DNA of 64,000 bases from Climacteris rufus (taxonomy: Eukaryota; Chordata; Aves; Passeriformes; Climacteridae), in the NCBI GenBank assembly GCA_013398175.1, contig VZRZ01004237.1, positions 354,122 through 418,121 on the forward strand. Direction: 5' to 3'. The notes beneath the pieces are model-generated. The model saw nothing but the letters and a program-made list of their open reading frames with translations. It was not told the origin of the DNA and did no database searches. The position numbers were made by a program, and so were the translations under genes. Shown piece by piece: positions 10,471 through 22,200 of this stretch; positions within the stretch are counted from its first letter, which is position 1; each line of letters begins with the position of its first letter.

Positions 10471-12529
10471 AGAATTTAGTATAAAGAATTATGGGCTTGA
10501 ATATTAGTGGAGAATATGAACAATCCTGCAATTGCCAGTTAGAGTCATAATATATCTGGTGGATAAGGCAATGGAGACCTGAACCATACTCCAGACCTGA
10601 CCATGAGATGTCTTTTTCTTGTACTAATGCTGCATATCATGAACTATGGGCAGTGATTCTTCCCTCCTTTGCAATGCACTTTGCTTTTCATGGGTGCATG
10701 GCACAGCCATGTATTAAGAAAGCTTTTAATGCTTCTTCCAAATTAGACCCAATATGGATAGCTCCACAAAATACATTGTGGGAAGATAAAACTCACTTTG
10801 CCTCCATTCCAGGCAGCTCAAAAGCTGTTAGCATGAAGCTGATCCTGAGCTATTAGTCCTTGCTGAGGGATAGGGTGCATTAGTTCAAATTTAGTGCTGT
10901 GTTAAAGTAGTTTTTTGTAGGTCTGAGGCACAGAGAGCACTCACATCTGCACGTTTTGCTGTGAGGATGTGTGTTAGCAGCACGATGTTGAAATAAGTAA
11001 GATAATTCAGAGTCAGCAAAGAAAAGCTGACTAGTTAACTTACACTTTGGTAACCCTGGAAAATGAAAATCCACTTTTAAATCTGCCTTTTCACTTCCCT
11101 CTCTTTTGCATTCTTCCCCAACTCATATTTCACATCACATCACATCACTTCTCCTCTGACATGTTGTCTAGGCCAAACTTACTGATTTACTGTGGTTATA
11201 AAGTGCTCTTCTAGCACTCAGCACAAGTTCTTGGCCTCACACCTAATCACATCAGTATCTTCAGAGGCTGCTTTTCCTTTCAGTGATTGTCATGAAGTAT
11301 TGTTTTAGCTCAGAGAGCTGATAGAGGAGGAAGCCATATGCAGTTTAGTAACTGGATAAAGCATCTGAGAGGAAAAAAAAAGCACAGAGAACGTTACAGT
11401 AAAATTCCACACAGCAATGGAAGAAAATATCCAAGCACTGGAAAATTTGGTGGAGTTGGCAGGTAAGAGGGTGATTTTGATAACATCTGTGCCCACTCAC
11501 CCTAAATTAATATTGCACGTCTGTTGTAATTTGAGTGGGGTGGGTGTGAAATGATCATTTTAAACCATAGCTGTTGCTTTAGAAACACTATTTCAAAGTA
11601 TGAAAATTAAACTAAGAAGGCCACAAAATAAAAAATTAAAAAATACAGATGTGAAATGCAAAATACATTAAATACAAGTGGAAACTATGAAATCTCTGTG
11701 TCATTTTGTCAGCTACACTTCCCTTCTAATTCTGTTCTGTTTTAGGCATTGTCCCAAGTCTTGCCTTCATTCTCTGCCTCACTTCCTTGCCCATATACAA
11801 CATAGAGGGGCAAGTCTTGGTTTGTCAGCTCCCCCCCTCATGCTGGTTTGACTTTATCCTGAAAGCTGTAAAAGAGAGTCTAATCCTTGACACTTGATTC
11901 TCCTGGCAAAGAGGAGGAGTGGGAAGATCTGTCACCTTGCTGCGTGTGTGCTGTTTCAGCAGGGATATGAACAGCCGTAAGAATATCAACTACAGGATCT
12001 GCATGATAAGTTAGCATTGCTTATAATAAGAGGGATGACTTAGCATAGAGAGACCAAGGGAGACCCCGCCACTTTGGTTGGTTTTTTTGTTCTTTTGGTT
12101 TTTTGTCAATGCTGTGTGTAGAGGGTGTGTAATGAAACAATTGACACTTTATTTTTTTTTTTTCCTGCTGCTGGGTTTGTACAAGGCAACACCTTTCACT
12201 CAACAGAAGAGTAGCAAGTACAGTGCTAGAAAGTACTGCTACTACAGAGGCACTTTCTCTTGAGAAGTTTCTATATTTTCTGGCAAGGGGCATTCAAAGT
12301 ACAGTAGAATAGGCACAAACATTTAAAAATGCCTGATGACATTAATACCCACATTCAGTGATGAAATTAATTCCTACACATGCATCTCTGCAGTAAGTTT
12401 ATACGAGTAGCTCAGAGAGCTAATTTCCCAACATCTGTTAAATGCTGCTTCATACAATACGTCAAAACAAAACTAAACAGACCATCCAGTTAGAGGCCAG
12501 CTAGAATATATGTTTCTATAATGCTGGTC

Positions 12530-12660
12530 TTGTTTTAATTACAGCCTCCTTGGGGCAGGGACCGTATCTTCATCTTCATCTTTTTTTTCCAAATACGAAG
12601 AGCTACAGCAGAGAAGCTCAGTATGTAATAGCATAAAGCTGTTATTAAAAGTGTTTATAA
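12530..12660 (+). mobile_element. ancient L2/MIR/CR1-like LINE or SINE tail
   Basis: The phrase 'ctccttggggcagggaccgt' is the hallmark of the conserved 3' tails shared by old amniote L2-, MIR- and CR1-like retroposons, where it follows a 'tgtaag' motif and precedes a 'gcctagcacaa' segment. Only the first part is well kept here. The family assignment is therefore general. Confidence 0.5.
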
Positions 12661-14799
12661 GATGACAAGAAACTGAAGTAAACCTGGTGCAAATAATCAG
12701 AGATATGGGAATATGAAATCTACATATAAAGCAGTGCCAAGTAGTAAACTCTTAGTGTGGGGTATGAAGATTCAGCTGCCCAAGTAATTCTGAGTTAATA
12801 GGAGTTGCTAGGAGAGGAGCCCACAAACCACAGTGCTGTCCCTGTAGGTCTGACAAACCCACAGAGGGGAATAAGAATTATCCATGGCAGTATTTATTTT
12901 TATACGTGTATTTACTTTTTAAATTATATGGCATACTAGTTAAAAATACCTAACCAACTCTTAGCACAAGTTCCATTCGCAAAAGTGACACCAGTCCCAA
13001 GAAACTGAAGAACTGTTTCTGCAGCTTGTTCATGTTCAAAGTATCAGGAATTAGGTTGTACACACCTTTGGAGATCTTAGTCTAAGAAGATAATTTTTGA
13101 AAAATGGCATTTAGATGTTTCTGAAAATATTACCTGTACAATATATAAGGACATTAAATTCCTAAGCAAAATGAAAGGAAGAAACTAGTGAATAAACAAA
13201 GCACTGAAGTTTGAACTACCTTTCCTTTGTAGACCAAACCACTTAAAACTCCTAAAATGCTAATTACTGTGGATTATTGTCTTAGGATCCCTAAAAGATT
13301 AAACGTGGAACTTTGTGAAATCCATATCAGACAGCAATTTCCATCCTTCCTCTCTGGTTTCCTACCCCTCCTCTTGCTTGGGCTTTCTGCCTCTTCTATA
13401 TCCAGAAGAAACAACTGAGCAGTTGGGGAAAAGTTTAAGGTTCATCAGCTTTTCCAGTCTTTTTGCTGACAATTTTGGCAGCATCAGGTTAGCCAGAACA
13501 CCCAAGATGTATTATAGTCTCAAAAATAACCAGTGCATTCAACTTTGCCATGAAAATAAACATATATAGAGAAATAGAAATGAATTGCTGCTATATACAC
13601 ATACACAGGGAATTTTAATGCTGACACAGAAGTCACGTGGTTCAAGATACGCAGGAGAACAATCTTTCCTCATGTAAGAGTATTAACTGGTTTCTTTTGA
13701 AACTACCTGAACTCATTAGTTCTTTCTGTGCAATCTTAACTGGTCAGGGACATACTTGGGTCTGATGGCTCTGTGGCATCATATGGTAATCCAGAATAAC
13801 ACTCTAGCTATACTCACTGCTTCACTATGTGCCCTTTTTCGTTATCCATCATCATTTCCCTTTCTGCTTGCTGCACAATGTGTCCTCAAATCCAGCTGAC
13901 CTCAGGTTTTACCCACAGTCTTACAGAGAAACTAAAAATTTGCCTAGGGATGGCCCAACATATGAGCTGTGCTCTTAGTTCCTCCTTTGTCACTGTTTTA
14001 TGGGAACAGAGGACATGAGCCAGTGCACTGAGAGGCAGGAGAGGCAGCAGAAGCCAAGTTTATTGTTGGGTGATTGGCTGAAGCCCCACAACAGCCAATT
14101 CCGAAACACACTCTGTCTTGAATCAAAACAGCTCAGGATAAACAGCAGGTGTCCAAGTGTTATCTTATTGTTTTTCATAGTTTGCATGGGAAAGAAGAAT
14201 TTCTCAAGAGAGGCCCTGTGCAGCCACACTCCTTAGGCAGTCAGTGTGAAAATTCTCTCCAGAACATACTGAGGACCTAGATCATTTTACTGTGTGGTCA
14301 ATAACTCACAATTACAACAAAAGCAATTTTTAACCTAGTTGGCATAAGTTCTGTGATAAGCTCCTAATTTATTTTACTATGTTTTTTAATGTGCTGCCAA
14401 AATGGCAATTAAAATTTACTTTTTAAGACTTTCTGTTGAAACACCAGCTTTGGATCAAACCAGGAATTCTGCCAGAAGTTACCATATTGTAGGAAATATT
14501 TGTGACCAATAAAACATTTTTAGTCCTTGAATCAAACTACGTAAAATTAATAATTTAATCAGGTTGCTGTGGTATTAGTTAAATGCATTTCGGGAGTGCC
14601 AAGCAGGGATAGTCGAACCCACCAGCATTCAAACTGTTTAACAGAATGGGCAGGCTGAAAGGCAACTAAAGAGTGCCTCCTGCTTTGTTGCCTTGGGAGT
14701 GCAAGGCAAATAGGATAAAAAGGAAGGTCTGAGTATGAAATGCAAATCTTAGAGACCTAGTGCAGTTAACTGGCCCAGCAAGCTCTTGAAGAAAGTGTT

Positions 14800-14957
14800 A
14801 CATGTAAGCTAAGAAGTGATGAAGGTTTTTTGGTCAGTCTGTGTAACTTATAGCAGTCTTAGGTTTTCTGCAATAATATAAGGTTCATATTATAAAGAAA
14901 GATGTCAGAATTGGTATAAATCCAGAGTAATTATTTTAAAGATATATTTGAATCCAT
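14800..14957 (+). repeat. diverged direct repeat B, copy 1
   Basis: This aligns with 15468-15637 over about 160 bases. Shared phrases include 'ggttttttggt', 'tgtaac.tatagca.tc', 'taggttttctgcaa', 'attataaagaaagatgtcag' and 'attggtataaat'. Both copies are in the same orientation. The family is not recognised. Confidence 0.8.
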
Positions 14958-15467
14958 GTAGCTATCTCAGTAACTACATGTCCTTTGTATGGAATCACAT
15001 GTATGACCTTTGAGACAACATAGCTTATTGTTCTCATTGCTTATTGAAAATTTTGCTGCTTCCAGAAGTACTTGAAATTCAACATTTTAATCTGTCCCTT
15101 GCTAATTAATATCTAACTACAAACGAAGTGATTGTGCCATGTTGGGTGGTTATGGAATTTTGTCCATAAGTGTGAACTGATTTTAAACAGGCCACACTTT
15201 GGGGCTACTGAATGGTTTCTTCTGAATACTGGCCTCTATACAGCATTCAGAAACACCAACACAAATTCCTACTTCCTATGAAATTAGCTTAACAAGGATT
15301 TGGGGAGTAACCATTTGCACTCTATGGTTGATGTCTGTGACCTTTTCATCCAAGCAATTATTTCTGAGAACAGAATGTTCATTCATAACAGAAAGAATTG
15401 AGGCAAAGTCAATTTATACCACACATTTGGCCTGTTACAGAACACAACCATTTGCTGTTTGGTTTTA

Positions 15468-15637
15468 GAAGTTAAGCAGTACATATAAGCCAAAAAGTGG
15501 TGGGTGTTTTTTGGTGAGCCCATGTAACCTATAGCAATCCTAGGTTTTCTGCAAAAATACAAGATTATTATTATAAAGAAAGATGTCAGCATTGGTATAA
15601 ATGTGCTATAATAATTTTAAAAATGTATTTGAAGCTC
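15468..15637 (+). repeat. diverged direct repeat B, copy 2
   Basis: Partner of the copy at 14800-14957, starting about 670 bases further on. The most conserved stretch is 'attataaagaaagatgtcag' (15571-15590 region). The spacing would suit a pair of old LTRs, but no retroviral coding remnant is visible between them. Confidence 0.8.
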
Positions 15638-17256
15638 TTCTACAAAAGAGAACTTATTATCATGCCAGGGTAGGTCAGCCATTTTTGCAAATGAGCAGGG
15701 TAATTAAGTGAGAGCAGTCCTGCTGTGTAACTGTCATGCAGAGAGTATTCATCACCTGGAATTCTGTGTGCTTCAACATAACAGTGTGCTTGGCTGTGAT
15801 GGGCTTCCTGAGGCTGGGACAATGAAGTTGGAACTGAAATGATAAGCAGTGAAAGGAGCTCTTAAAGAGCTTAGGAAACACATCCATGAGAACAAGATTA
15901 CAAAGAAAAAGAAGACCACAAACTAAAGCTCTTAAAAATATACTTAAACTTGCAGAACTATCTGTCCCTGGGGAGAATCCAATATGATGTTAAGCTTCTG
16001 CAGGTAAATATAGGTAAATTTCCCCACAGAAATAAACAATGACCGTTACAACTTAGTAGACAAATATAGCCATAGTTATATTCTTCAATAAGGTTTGTAA
16101 TTCTTTAATATTCTTCAATAAGTTTGTCTATAAAGTTTTTTATTAATACATTGTCCCTTGTTGATTGAAATTAAAAGTTTGCTTGAAAGAGCATGTTAGA
16201 GATCAAAGAAAGTTCACCTTTGTCACAGTTAAAAACAGTTTGCGTTACTGCAAAAAAAAAATAAAATATTCCTGGTATGATAAAGCCACTGGTTATGGAA
16301 TAAAAAGTGTGTTGGGTTTAAGTGTCAAATTCCATTAAGCTATGTAATATTTGCATATTGAGTAGAATCAGGACAACATATTGTAAATTATAATTAATAG
16401 CTTCACTTAGGTAAAGAAAACAAATTATAACTGAGGTGGATTTGTTTCACTTGATCTTGCCAATTATTACATTGCATTCTTCCACTCCAGAACACGAATG
16501 CAAAATATGAATGACTGAGCAGGCTTTTGAAAAAAGAGCTAAATAGAAGCTCCCAAAATTGATTATGAGACTATTAAATGTTGAGATGAGTTTAGCCATT
16601 TTGTCAAAACCAGTATATCACTGCTGTGCTAAATTGTATAGAGCAGAATAAACATTCCAGGAAGTTCTAATTATCTTAATGATGAACTTTTATGTAAACA
16701 TATTTCTGATTCAAAGACATCTGCCTCCACATTCCAGTGCTCTGAATTCTGTTTCATGAAGGTATGTACACAGACAGCAAAGACATCACATTGCAACAAT
16801 CTACTGGAAGAAAATGAAACAAATTCTTTAGTCTCTTACTGCAAAACACACTCCTCAGACTTCGTGTAATAGTTTTCTGAACTCTTCCCACCTTGTTACC
16901 ATCTGTGCTAAAATGAGTGGATGCCAGAACTGGACATGGAGTGCTCATTTAATGCTTTATTCAGTAGTAAGGATTCTGTTCTTCCTTGATGCTTTTTGGA
17001 ACATGCATTCATTTTCAAGGCTGCATCCAAGACCACAGTGAGAGTGGGTGGCCTGGGGATAGCTGTAGAAAAGACTTGCATCCTCAAACCCTGCTCCTGT
17101 TCTCATTTCTCTTTGCTTGAACAGTCTGAGAGCAGCACTGGGGCCAAGGAAGCAGGGAGGGGAAATGGAGAAGTGACCTGTAGTGCATAGAAGAACATGC
17201 TTGGGGTCAGTAGTCAGACTAAGAGCTCCTGGGAGCTGCTTGTCTGAATTCTGCTG

Positions 17257-17460
17257 TGAGAGAATTGTTCTCTGAGAGATTGAAGAGATTCTCTCTTGAG
17301 AGATTGAAAGAGACACTTCTTGTGAATTGAGATTTTGATTTTCTCTGTCCTGCCATTCTGCTGCTCTAGGTAAACTCTAGCTTTGCCTATAGGTACGCTG
17401 GCTGTACTTGTCTGTATAGAGTTTTAACTGCCAATTGCCATTAAATTCTTTAATAAAAAT
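17257..17460 (+). repeat. GAGAGA/TCTCTC dyad cluster with an AATAAA, LTR-like in layout
   Basis: A cluster of 'gagagattgaa' direct repeats and 'tctct' inverted partners (17257-17312) can form hairpins. It is followed by a pyrimidine-rich stretch and AATAAA near 17453. The layout resembles the end of a retroviral LTR, but no TG...CA borders, target-site duplication or internal region were found. Confidence 0.25.
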
Positions 17461-17795
17461 ATCGGAATAATGGATAAACGTATATTTTGGGGGGTTTAAC
17501 CTAGGTGTTTATTTTAAATGTCATAAACTGTCTAAGGGTAAAGAACAGCAGAGGACTAAGAAATATATAATGACTCAAAAAGTAAGGAAGACTGAATAAA
17601 AAAGTATAAGTTAATGGTTATTTTGATTTGAGAAGGATATTAACAGGCAGAGATCCCAAGATCTACACCAAAGTTGGGGTTAATTTAATCTATTTACTAC
17701 TCCTTTGAAAAGCAAGCATGCAGTAGAAGAGACAGCATAATGTGACAGCATTATGTGATCATTTAGAAAAGCCACAACTTAAAAAACCCCAATCG

Positions 17796-17846
17796 CAAAC
17801 AAAACAAAACAAAACAAAATAGAACAAAACAAAACAAAACAAAACA
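17796..17846 (+). repeat. (AAAAC)n microsatellite
   Basis: About ten AAAAC units with one 'aaaatagaac' interruption. It directly precedes the CR1-like remnant beginning near 17855. Confidence 0.92.
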
Positions 17847-17854
17847 TAAACCTA

Positions 17855-18190
17855 AAATAAGAGATCAAGCAAGATGGCAGATAAAATTTAGTGTAGGCAA
17901 GTGTGAGGTAATGTGTACTGAAAGGAACAATTTGAACCACTCATATACACTTGGTGGTTTGCAAAATCACTCAAGAAAAAGATCTAGGCGTTACTGTGGA
18001 CAGCTTAATGGAAACTTCTACTCAGGGCACACTAGTGGTCAAAAAAAGCAAACAAAATGTCAGGCTACATTAAAGATGGATTGAAGAATAATATTGGAAA
18101 GAGCAACAACACCAGAAAATACATCAACAAAGTATTCTTAATTCTAAGATTAGGCTATTTTGCTTTCATTATGTGAAATGGGAATCACCT
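17855..18190 (+). mobile_element. ancient CR1/L3-like LINE fragment
   Basis: The segment follows the 3' coding part of CR1/L3-type LINEs: 'ggcaagtgtgaggtaatgtg', then 'gatctaggcgttactgtgga', then 'gtcaggctacattaaa'. These correspond to the conserved 'dkcKvmh', 'yLGvtvD' and 'lGyi' blocks of the reverse-transcriptase C-terminus. It is in + orientation, heavily mutated and inactive. Confidence 0.7.
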
Positions 18191-21100
18191 GGAAAAAGAA
18201 ATTAAATGGGATTTTGGGTCATTGATAAACTATACAGTGAAACATATTTAAAGGGTCTCAGAATAATGACATCCTTCAAATTAAGGTTTTTTCCCCTCTA
18301 AACAACTTCCGTGTTCCTCGGTTCTTCAGTTTGTAAACAAGGAGAGTGGGAGCATATCTATCCCTTTGTCATATCATCTACCTAAGTGACACACAGACTG
18401 TGGATGAACTTCCTTTGAGCACAAGGCCTGAATGTATTTTCCATGCTGCTCTAGAGAAAAAATGGAAAGGGCCCGTTCCTCGCAGAACCTCTCTGCTCCC
18501 CTGGGCCCAGTTTGCAGGGCCCAATCTGGTGCTGGGTCTTACCCAGTTTAGGCTCAGCTGATGCCCACACCCAGCACCTTGTGTTCAGTCTTTACCCACT
18601 TGCTCAAATCCAGCCTAGCACCCTAACCTGAATCTTTCCCTCCTTTATTCCCTTCCTTCCCACTATTCACAGTAAACATGAAAAAGTAAAATCAGAGGTT
18701 AATTTACAGCAGATGAACACCCCCGCCACGCACACCCCCCACCTTAGGGCTTTATCATGCCTCAGTGCATAAATTGCTTAGATATTAATTAAGGCAGGAG
18801 GTTTCTCTCGTAATTACTTAACATGCCATGTTGAAAGCTGACCTGTGGATTAAGGACAATGGTATATGCCAGCCTCTGTGGTTCTTAGGGTAGAGTGCCT
18901 GCCATAAATAGATGTTAGAATTGTAAATTTAACATTGTTTAGTCTGAGGATAAGTGAGGAAAATGGGAAACTCATTTGCTCAGCAGTAGCAGGGTGTGGA
19001 GTGTTGTTTTCTGCTGAGGATTATTTTTATTTTTATTACTAAACCCTTGAGATCTTAGAGATGTCACAAGGTCCTTTTGCTGTTCTGGGCTGTGAAACCA
19101 GGAGGGGAAAATATGAACTTATGCAGTTTTATATAACTTACAAATGTGTTTAGCATTTTCTGTGACAGTGAAGGCAGTCAGAAAATTTAACTGTTTCCTT
19201 TGTGAACTTTATTTTATTTGTCTAGAAGTTTGATCTGGTTCAGAGCAGGGGCAGGACATTTTCCCACATAAGCAAAATAATGTCTAATTACAATAAAAAG
19301 GGGAGGAAGAAAGAAAAACTGAAGTTATGCTGTGAAATGGCATTATTACCTCTCTAACAGGAAGCATATGGAATAGCAGCATGCACACAGGTCTGAGAGC
19401 CAGAAATAAATCAGTGATAGTCTAGACATGCTGATTCCAGCTGTGGTTCTGAAACAAGCTGTAAGGGCTAAAACTTAATTAAGTCTAATGTCCATCTGGA
19501 GAGGATGAGGAACAAAGGCAGAATAACTGTCCCATCAGAGCTGTTGGGAGAACAAGGGTTACCCATTGTCACACCTACTTTCTAGCAGTGACTGGATGCA
19601 CAGCCAGTATCAGAAATCAAGGCAGTACATCCTATAGAATAGTGCCTTATCACATAGCCCCATTCTCTGCACTACAGAAAAAGAAGCAGAGGAAATGTCT
19701 TCATTTAATCCTGTTTTCCAGTTCTTAGTATGACCCTCATTTATTGTTCTGCTAGTGCTTTCCCCATTGTTATAATGAATGTGGTTAACTAATATTTAGA
19801 AGCACTCAGAAGATGGAAAGCCTACATATTATCTATTTAGGGTAATTACCTCACAAAAGGACCTAAACAAATGTTGATATAATTCCAGAGAGCAAAGCAC
19901 TACCAGAGTCTTACAAACCCTCACAAAAATACCTCCTCTCTCCTCCTGTTTTCACTCACTGCCTCAAAACAATGAATCCATCTCAGGTGATCTCATATGA
20001 ATAAATAAAATTTGCACCTCCTTTACCATTCTCTTATTTTCACACAGCAAAGGATCCCAATTTGTGTCTGTTTGCTGTAGCTTGAATTCTGCCATCCTCA
20101 GACAAAACTCTTCCCTCCACTACACAGACTTTATTCACCAAAGAAAACCTCCCAAAGCCCTTACAGACCTTATGAAAGACGTTTTCACTCACTTGGGTTA
20201 AATGAGCACTGTGTGTTTTCTTTCTTCCTTTTTTTTTTTCCTGGGGGTGGCGTAAAAAGTAATAAATGAATCATTTCAACTTTGGGCGAGAAGTTTAGGT
20301 GTTGTATTTGTACCATGCAACTACATAAACACAGAAGGAGCCAGTTAACCAACGAATTGCAGGAATGAGAAGCAATGAGATGATCTAAAATGTTTTAACA
20401 CATTTTCCATATATTAGCGCTTGGACTAGTTGCGTTTTGCTTTCTTACAACAGACACAAGTCAGTAAAAGTCCAAAAGGAAAGTCTGAGGTTTTATATTT
20501 CTGTTTGTGGTACAGGAAAAGGGTTACGATCTCAGTGGTTGATTCAGTGAAATAACATCTCTTTTATACACATCTGCCTAGCAAGTAGGGCGGTAGTTGG
20601 AAATACCCAATCTAAAGCATTAAGGATTTGCTGGCAAATAGCAAGGCATTTTCTGCAGAGGAAAAGTTGTTATATTGAGAAGTCACTTTGAATGCTTAGG
20701 AGTTACAGTCAAATATCCAAACACTGTGGAGTTACACTGCATTTATTATTTTCTCAAGTATTTAACACACTGGGAATTGACTCCGCTGCGTATTTCATAT
20801 CCAAGAAGGCATGATAATAGCAGATTTAAATAAGAAGATACTTGGCAATGGTAAGTGATGTTTTTATAGCAAATTATTTAGGCATCATGCAGTCAGCTCT
20901 TTTTACATGTCAGTATATATTATTTTCAACTGTTTTAATTTCAGAATTTGAAATAGAAGAGTAAGCAGGTAAGAGATATTTCACAAATTATGGTTTTGGC
21001 TGTGTATTCACTGTTATCATTGCTTTGTCTTTAAATTATCTGAGGAATTTGAATTTAATTATTAGTTTTCAATGATCAGCATTATGAATTAAACAGAGAT

Positions 21101-21959
21101 GCTCCACATGGAAGTACCTTAATTTAGGACGCTTCTGGTTTGCTGTATAATATTTCTCCTGTTTCTCTTGATGCATATAAAAGCCTGCAGAGTGGACCAG
21201 AGACTTTTGTGAGTTCAGAGCTTCCTTCAGTTTTGAAGGCCTCTATAAACCTGCAGTATTATAAGGGACAGATAAGAAATAAAATCACAGATCAAATGAT
21301 TCATTACTCAGATGCATTTTAAATCTACAAAATAGCTCACTGGCAATTAAACTTCATAAATAAGATAAATTAATTAATTTCAAAACCAGATGGAATGGAG
21401 AGGATGTGGGATTTTTTTTTTTTTTCAGTTTTTGCTGAGTCCATTTTTTTTCCCAGAATTTTCTCTAACCTTTCTACTTATTTCCACTGTGCTGTGTAAC
21501 TGAAGGCTATATTCTTTGAATATTTTATTTTTCTTTAAAGAAGCACTGCAGAAAAATGTGTTTCTCCATGAGAACTGGGTAGGGGTAGTATCTAATAATC
21601 TGGAAACACATTTTCAAACCATTTTAAAATTAAACATTAATATGATTATCTACTCCAGTTACAGAGCAGAGATCCAAGCAAGACATTCAAATGCAGTATT
21701 TACTCAAATCTCTGTATGAACTAGCCTACACAGGAAATCAGTAAATTGCTCCTGAGTCTCAGTCTCAAAGGGGATACGTATTTGTTTAGTCATGTATTAT
21801 AAATAACATCTGCAGACTTGGAACATTGCCAGCACTATTAATGCAGCGTTCACTTAATAGTGTCCTTTATTATGCGCCTCATTAGAAACTGATCCATACA
21901 GTATGAGCCCAGAGAAAAAAAGGTGCAGGCTACTATAGCACACAGTTATTGATGTGCAT

Positions 21960-22200
21960 TAATCCACACTGCCAGTGTAGGCTGGTTTGGTGGAGCTGGC
22001 GTGCCCTGAGCTGAGCACACAGCCCCTGGAGGGCAGTGCCCTGGCACACGCAGTCAGTGCAGGGGCTTTGCAGCAGCTCTTGCTGCCCCTCTGCAGGGGC
22101 ATTGCTCCAGGCTGGAGGTGGGAACAAAACACTCCCCTCTTCCCCCTCTGTACCACCCTGTGCCTGGGAACAGATGATATAAAGCTGTGGGGCTGTCAAA
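21960..22200. other. GC-rich island in AT-rich sequence
   Basis: About 240 bases with clearly higher GC than the surroundings, including open frames on both strands and a TATA-like 'gatataaag' at its downstream end (near 22177). It has few CpG pairs. It could be a conserved element, a noncoding first exon or promoter of IL16, or an old insertion. No family is recognised. Confidence 0.35.

Noticed and set aside
14590..14640. Minus-strand 'gggttcgactatccc', like a tRNA T-arm
   Set aside because: The stem flanking the loop does not pair, and no anticodon arm or acceptor stem could be drawn.
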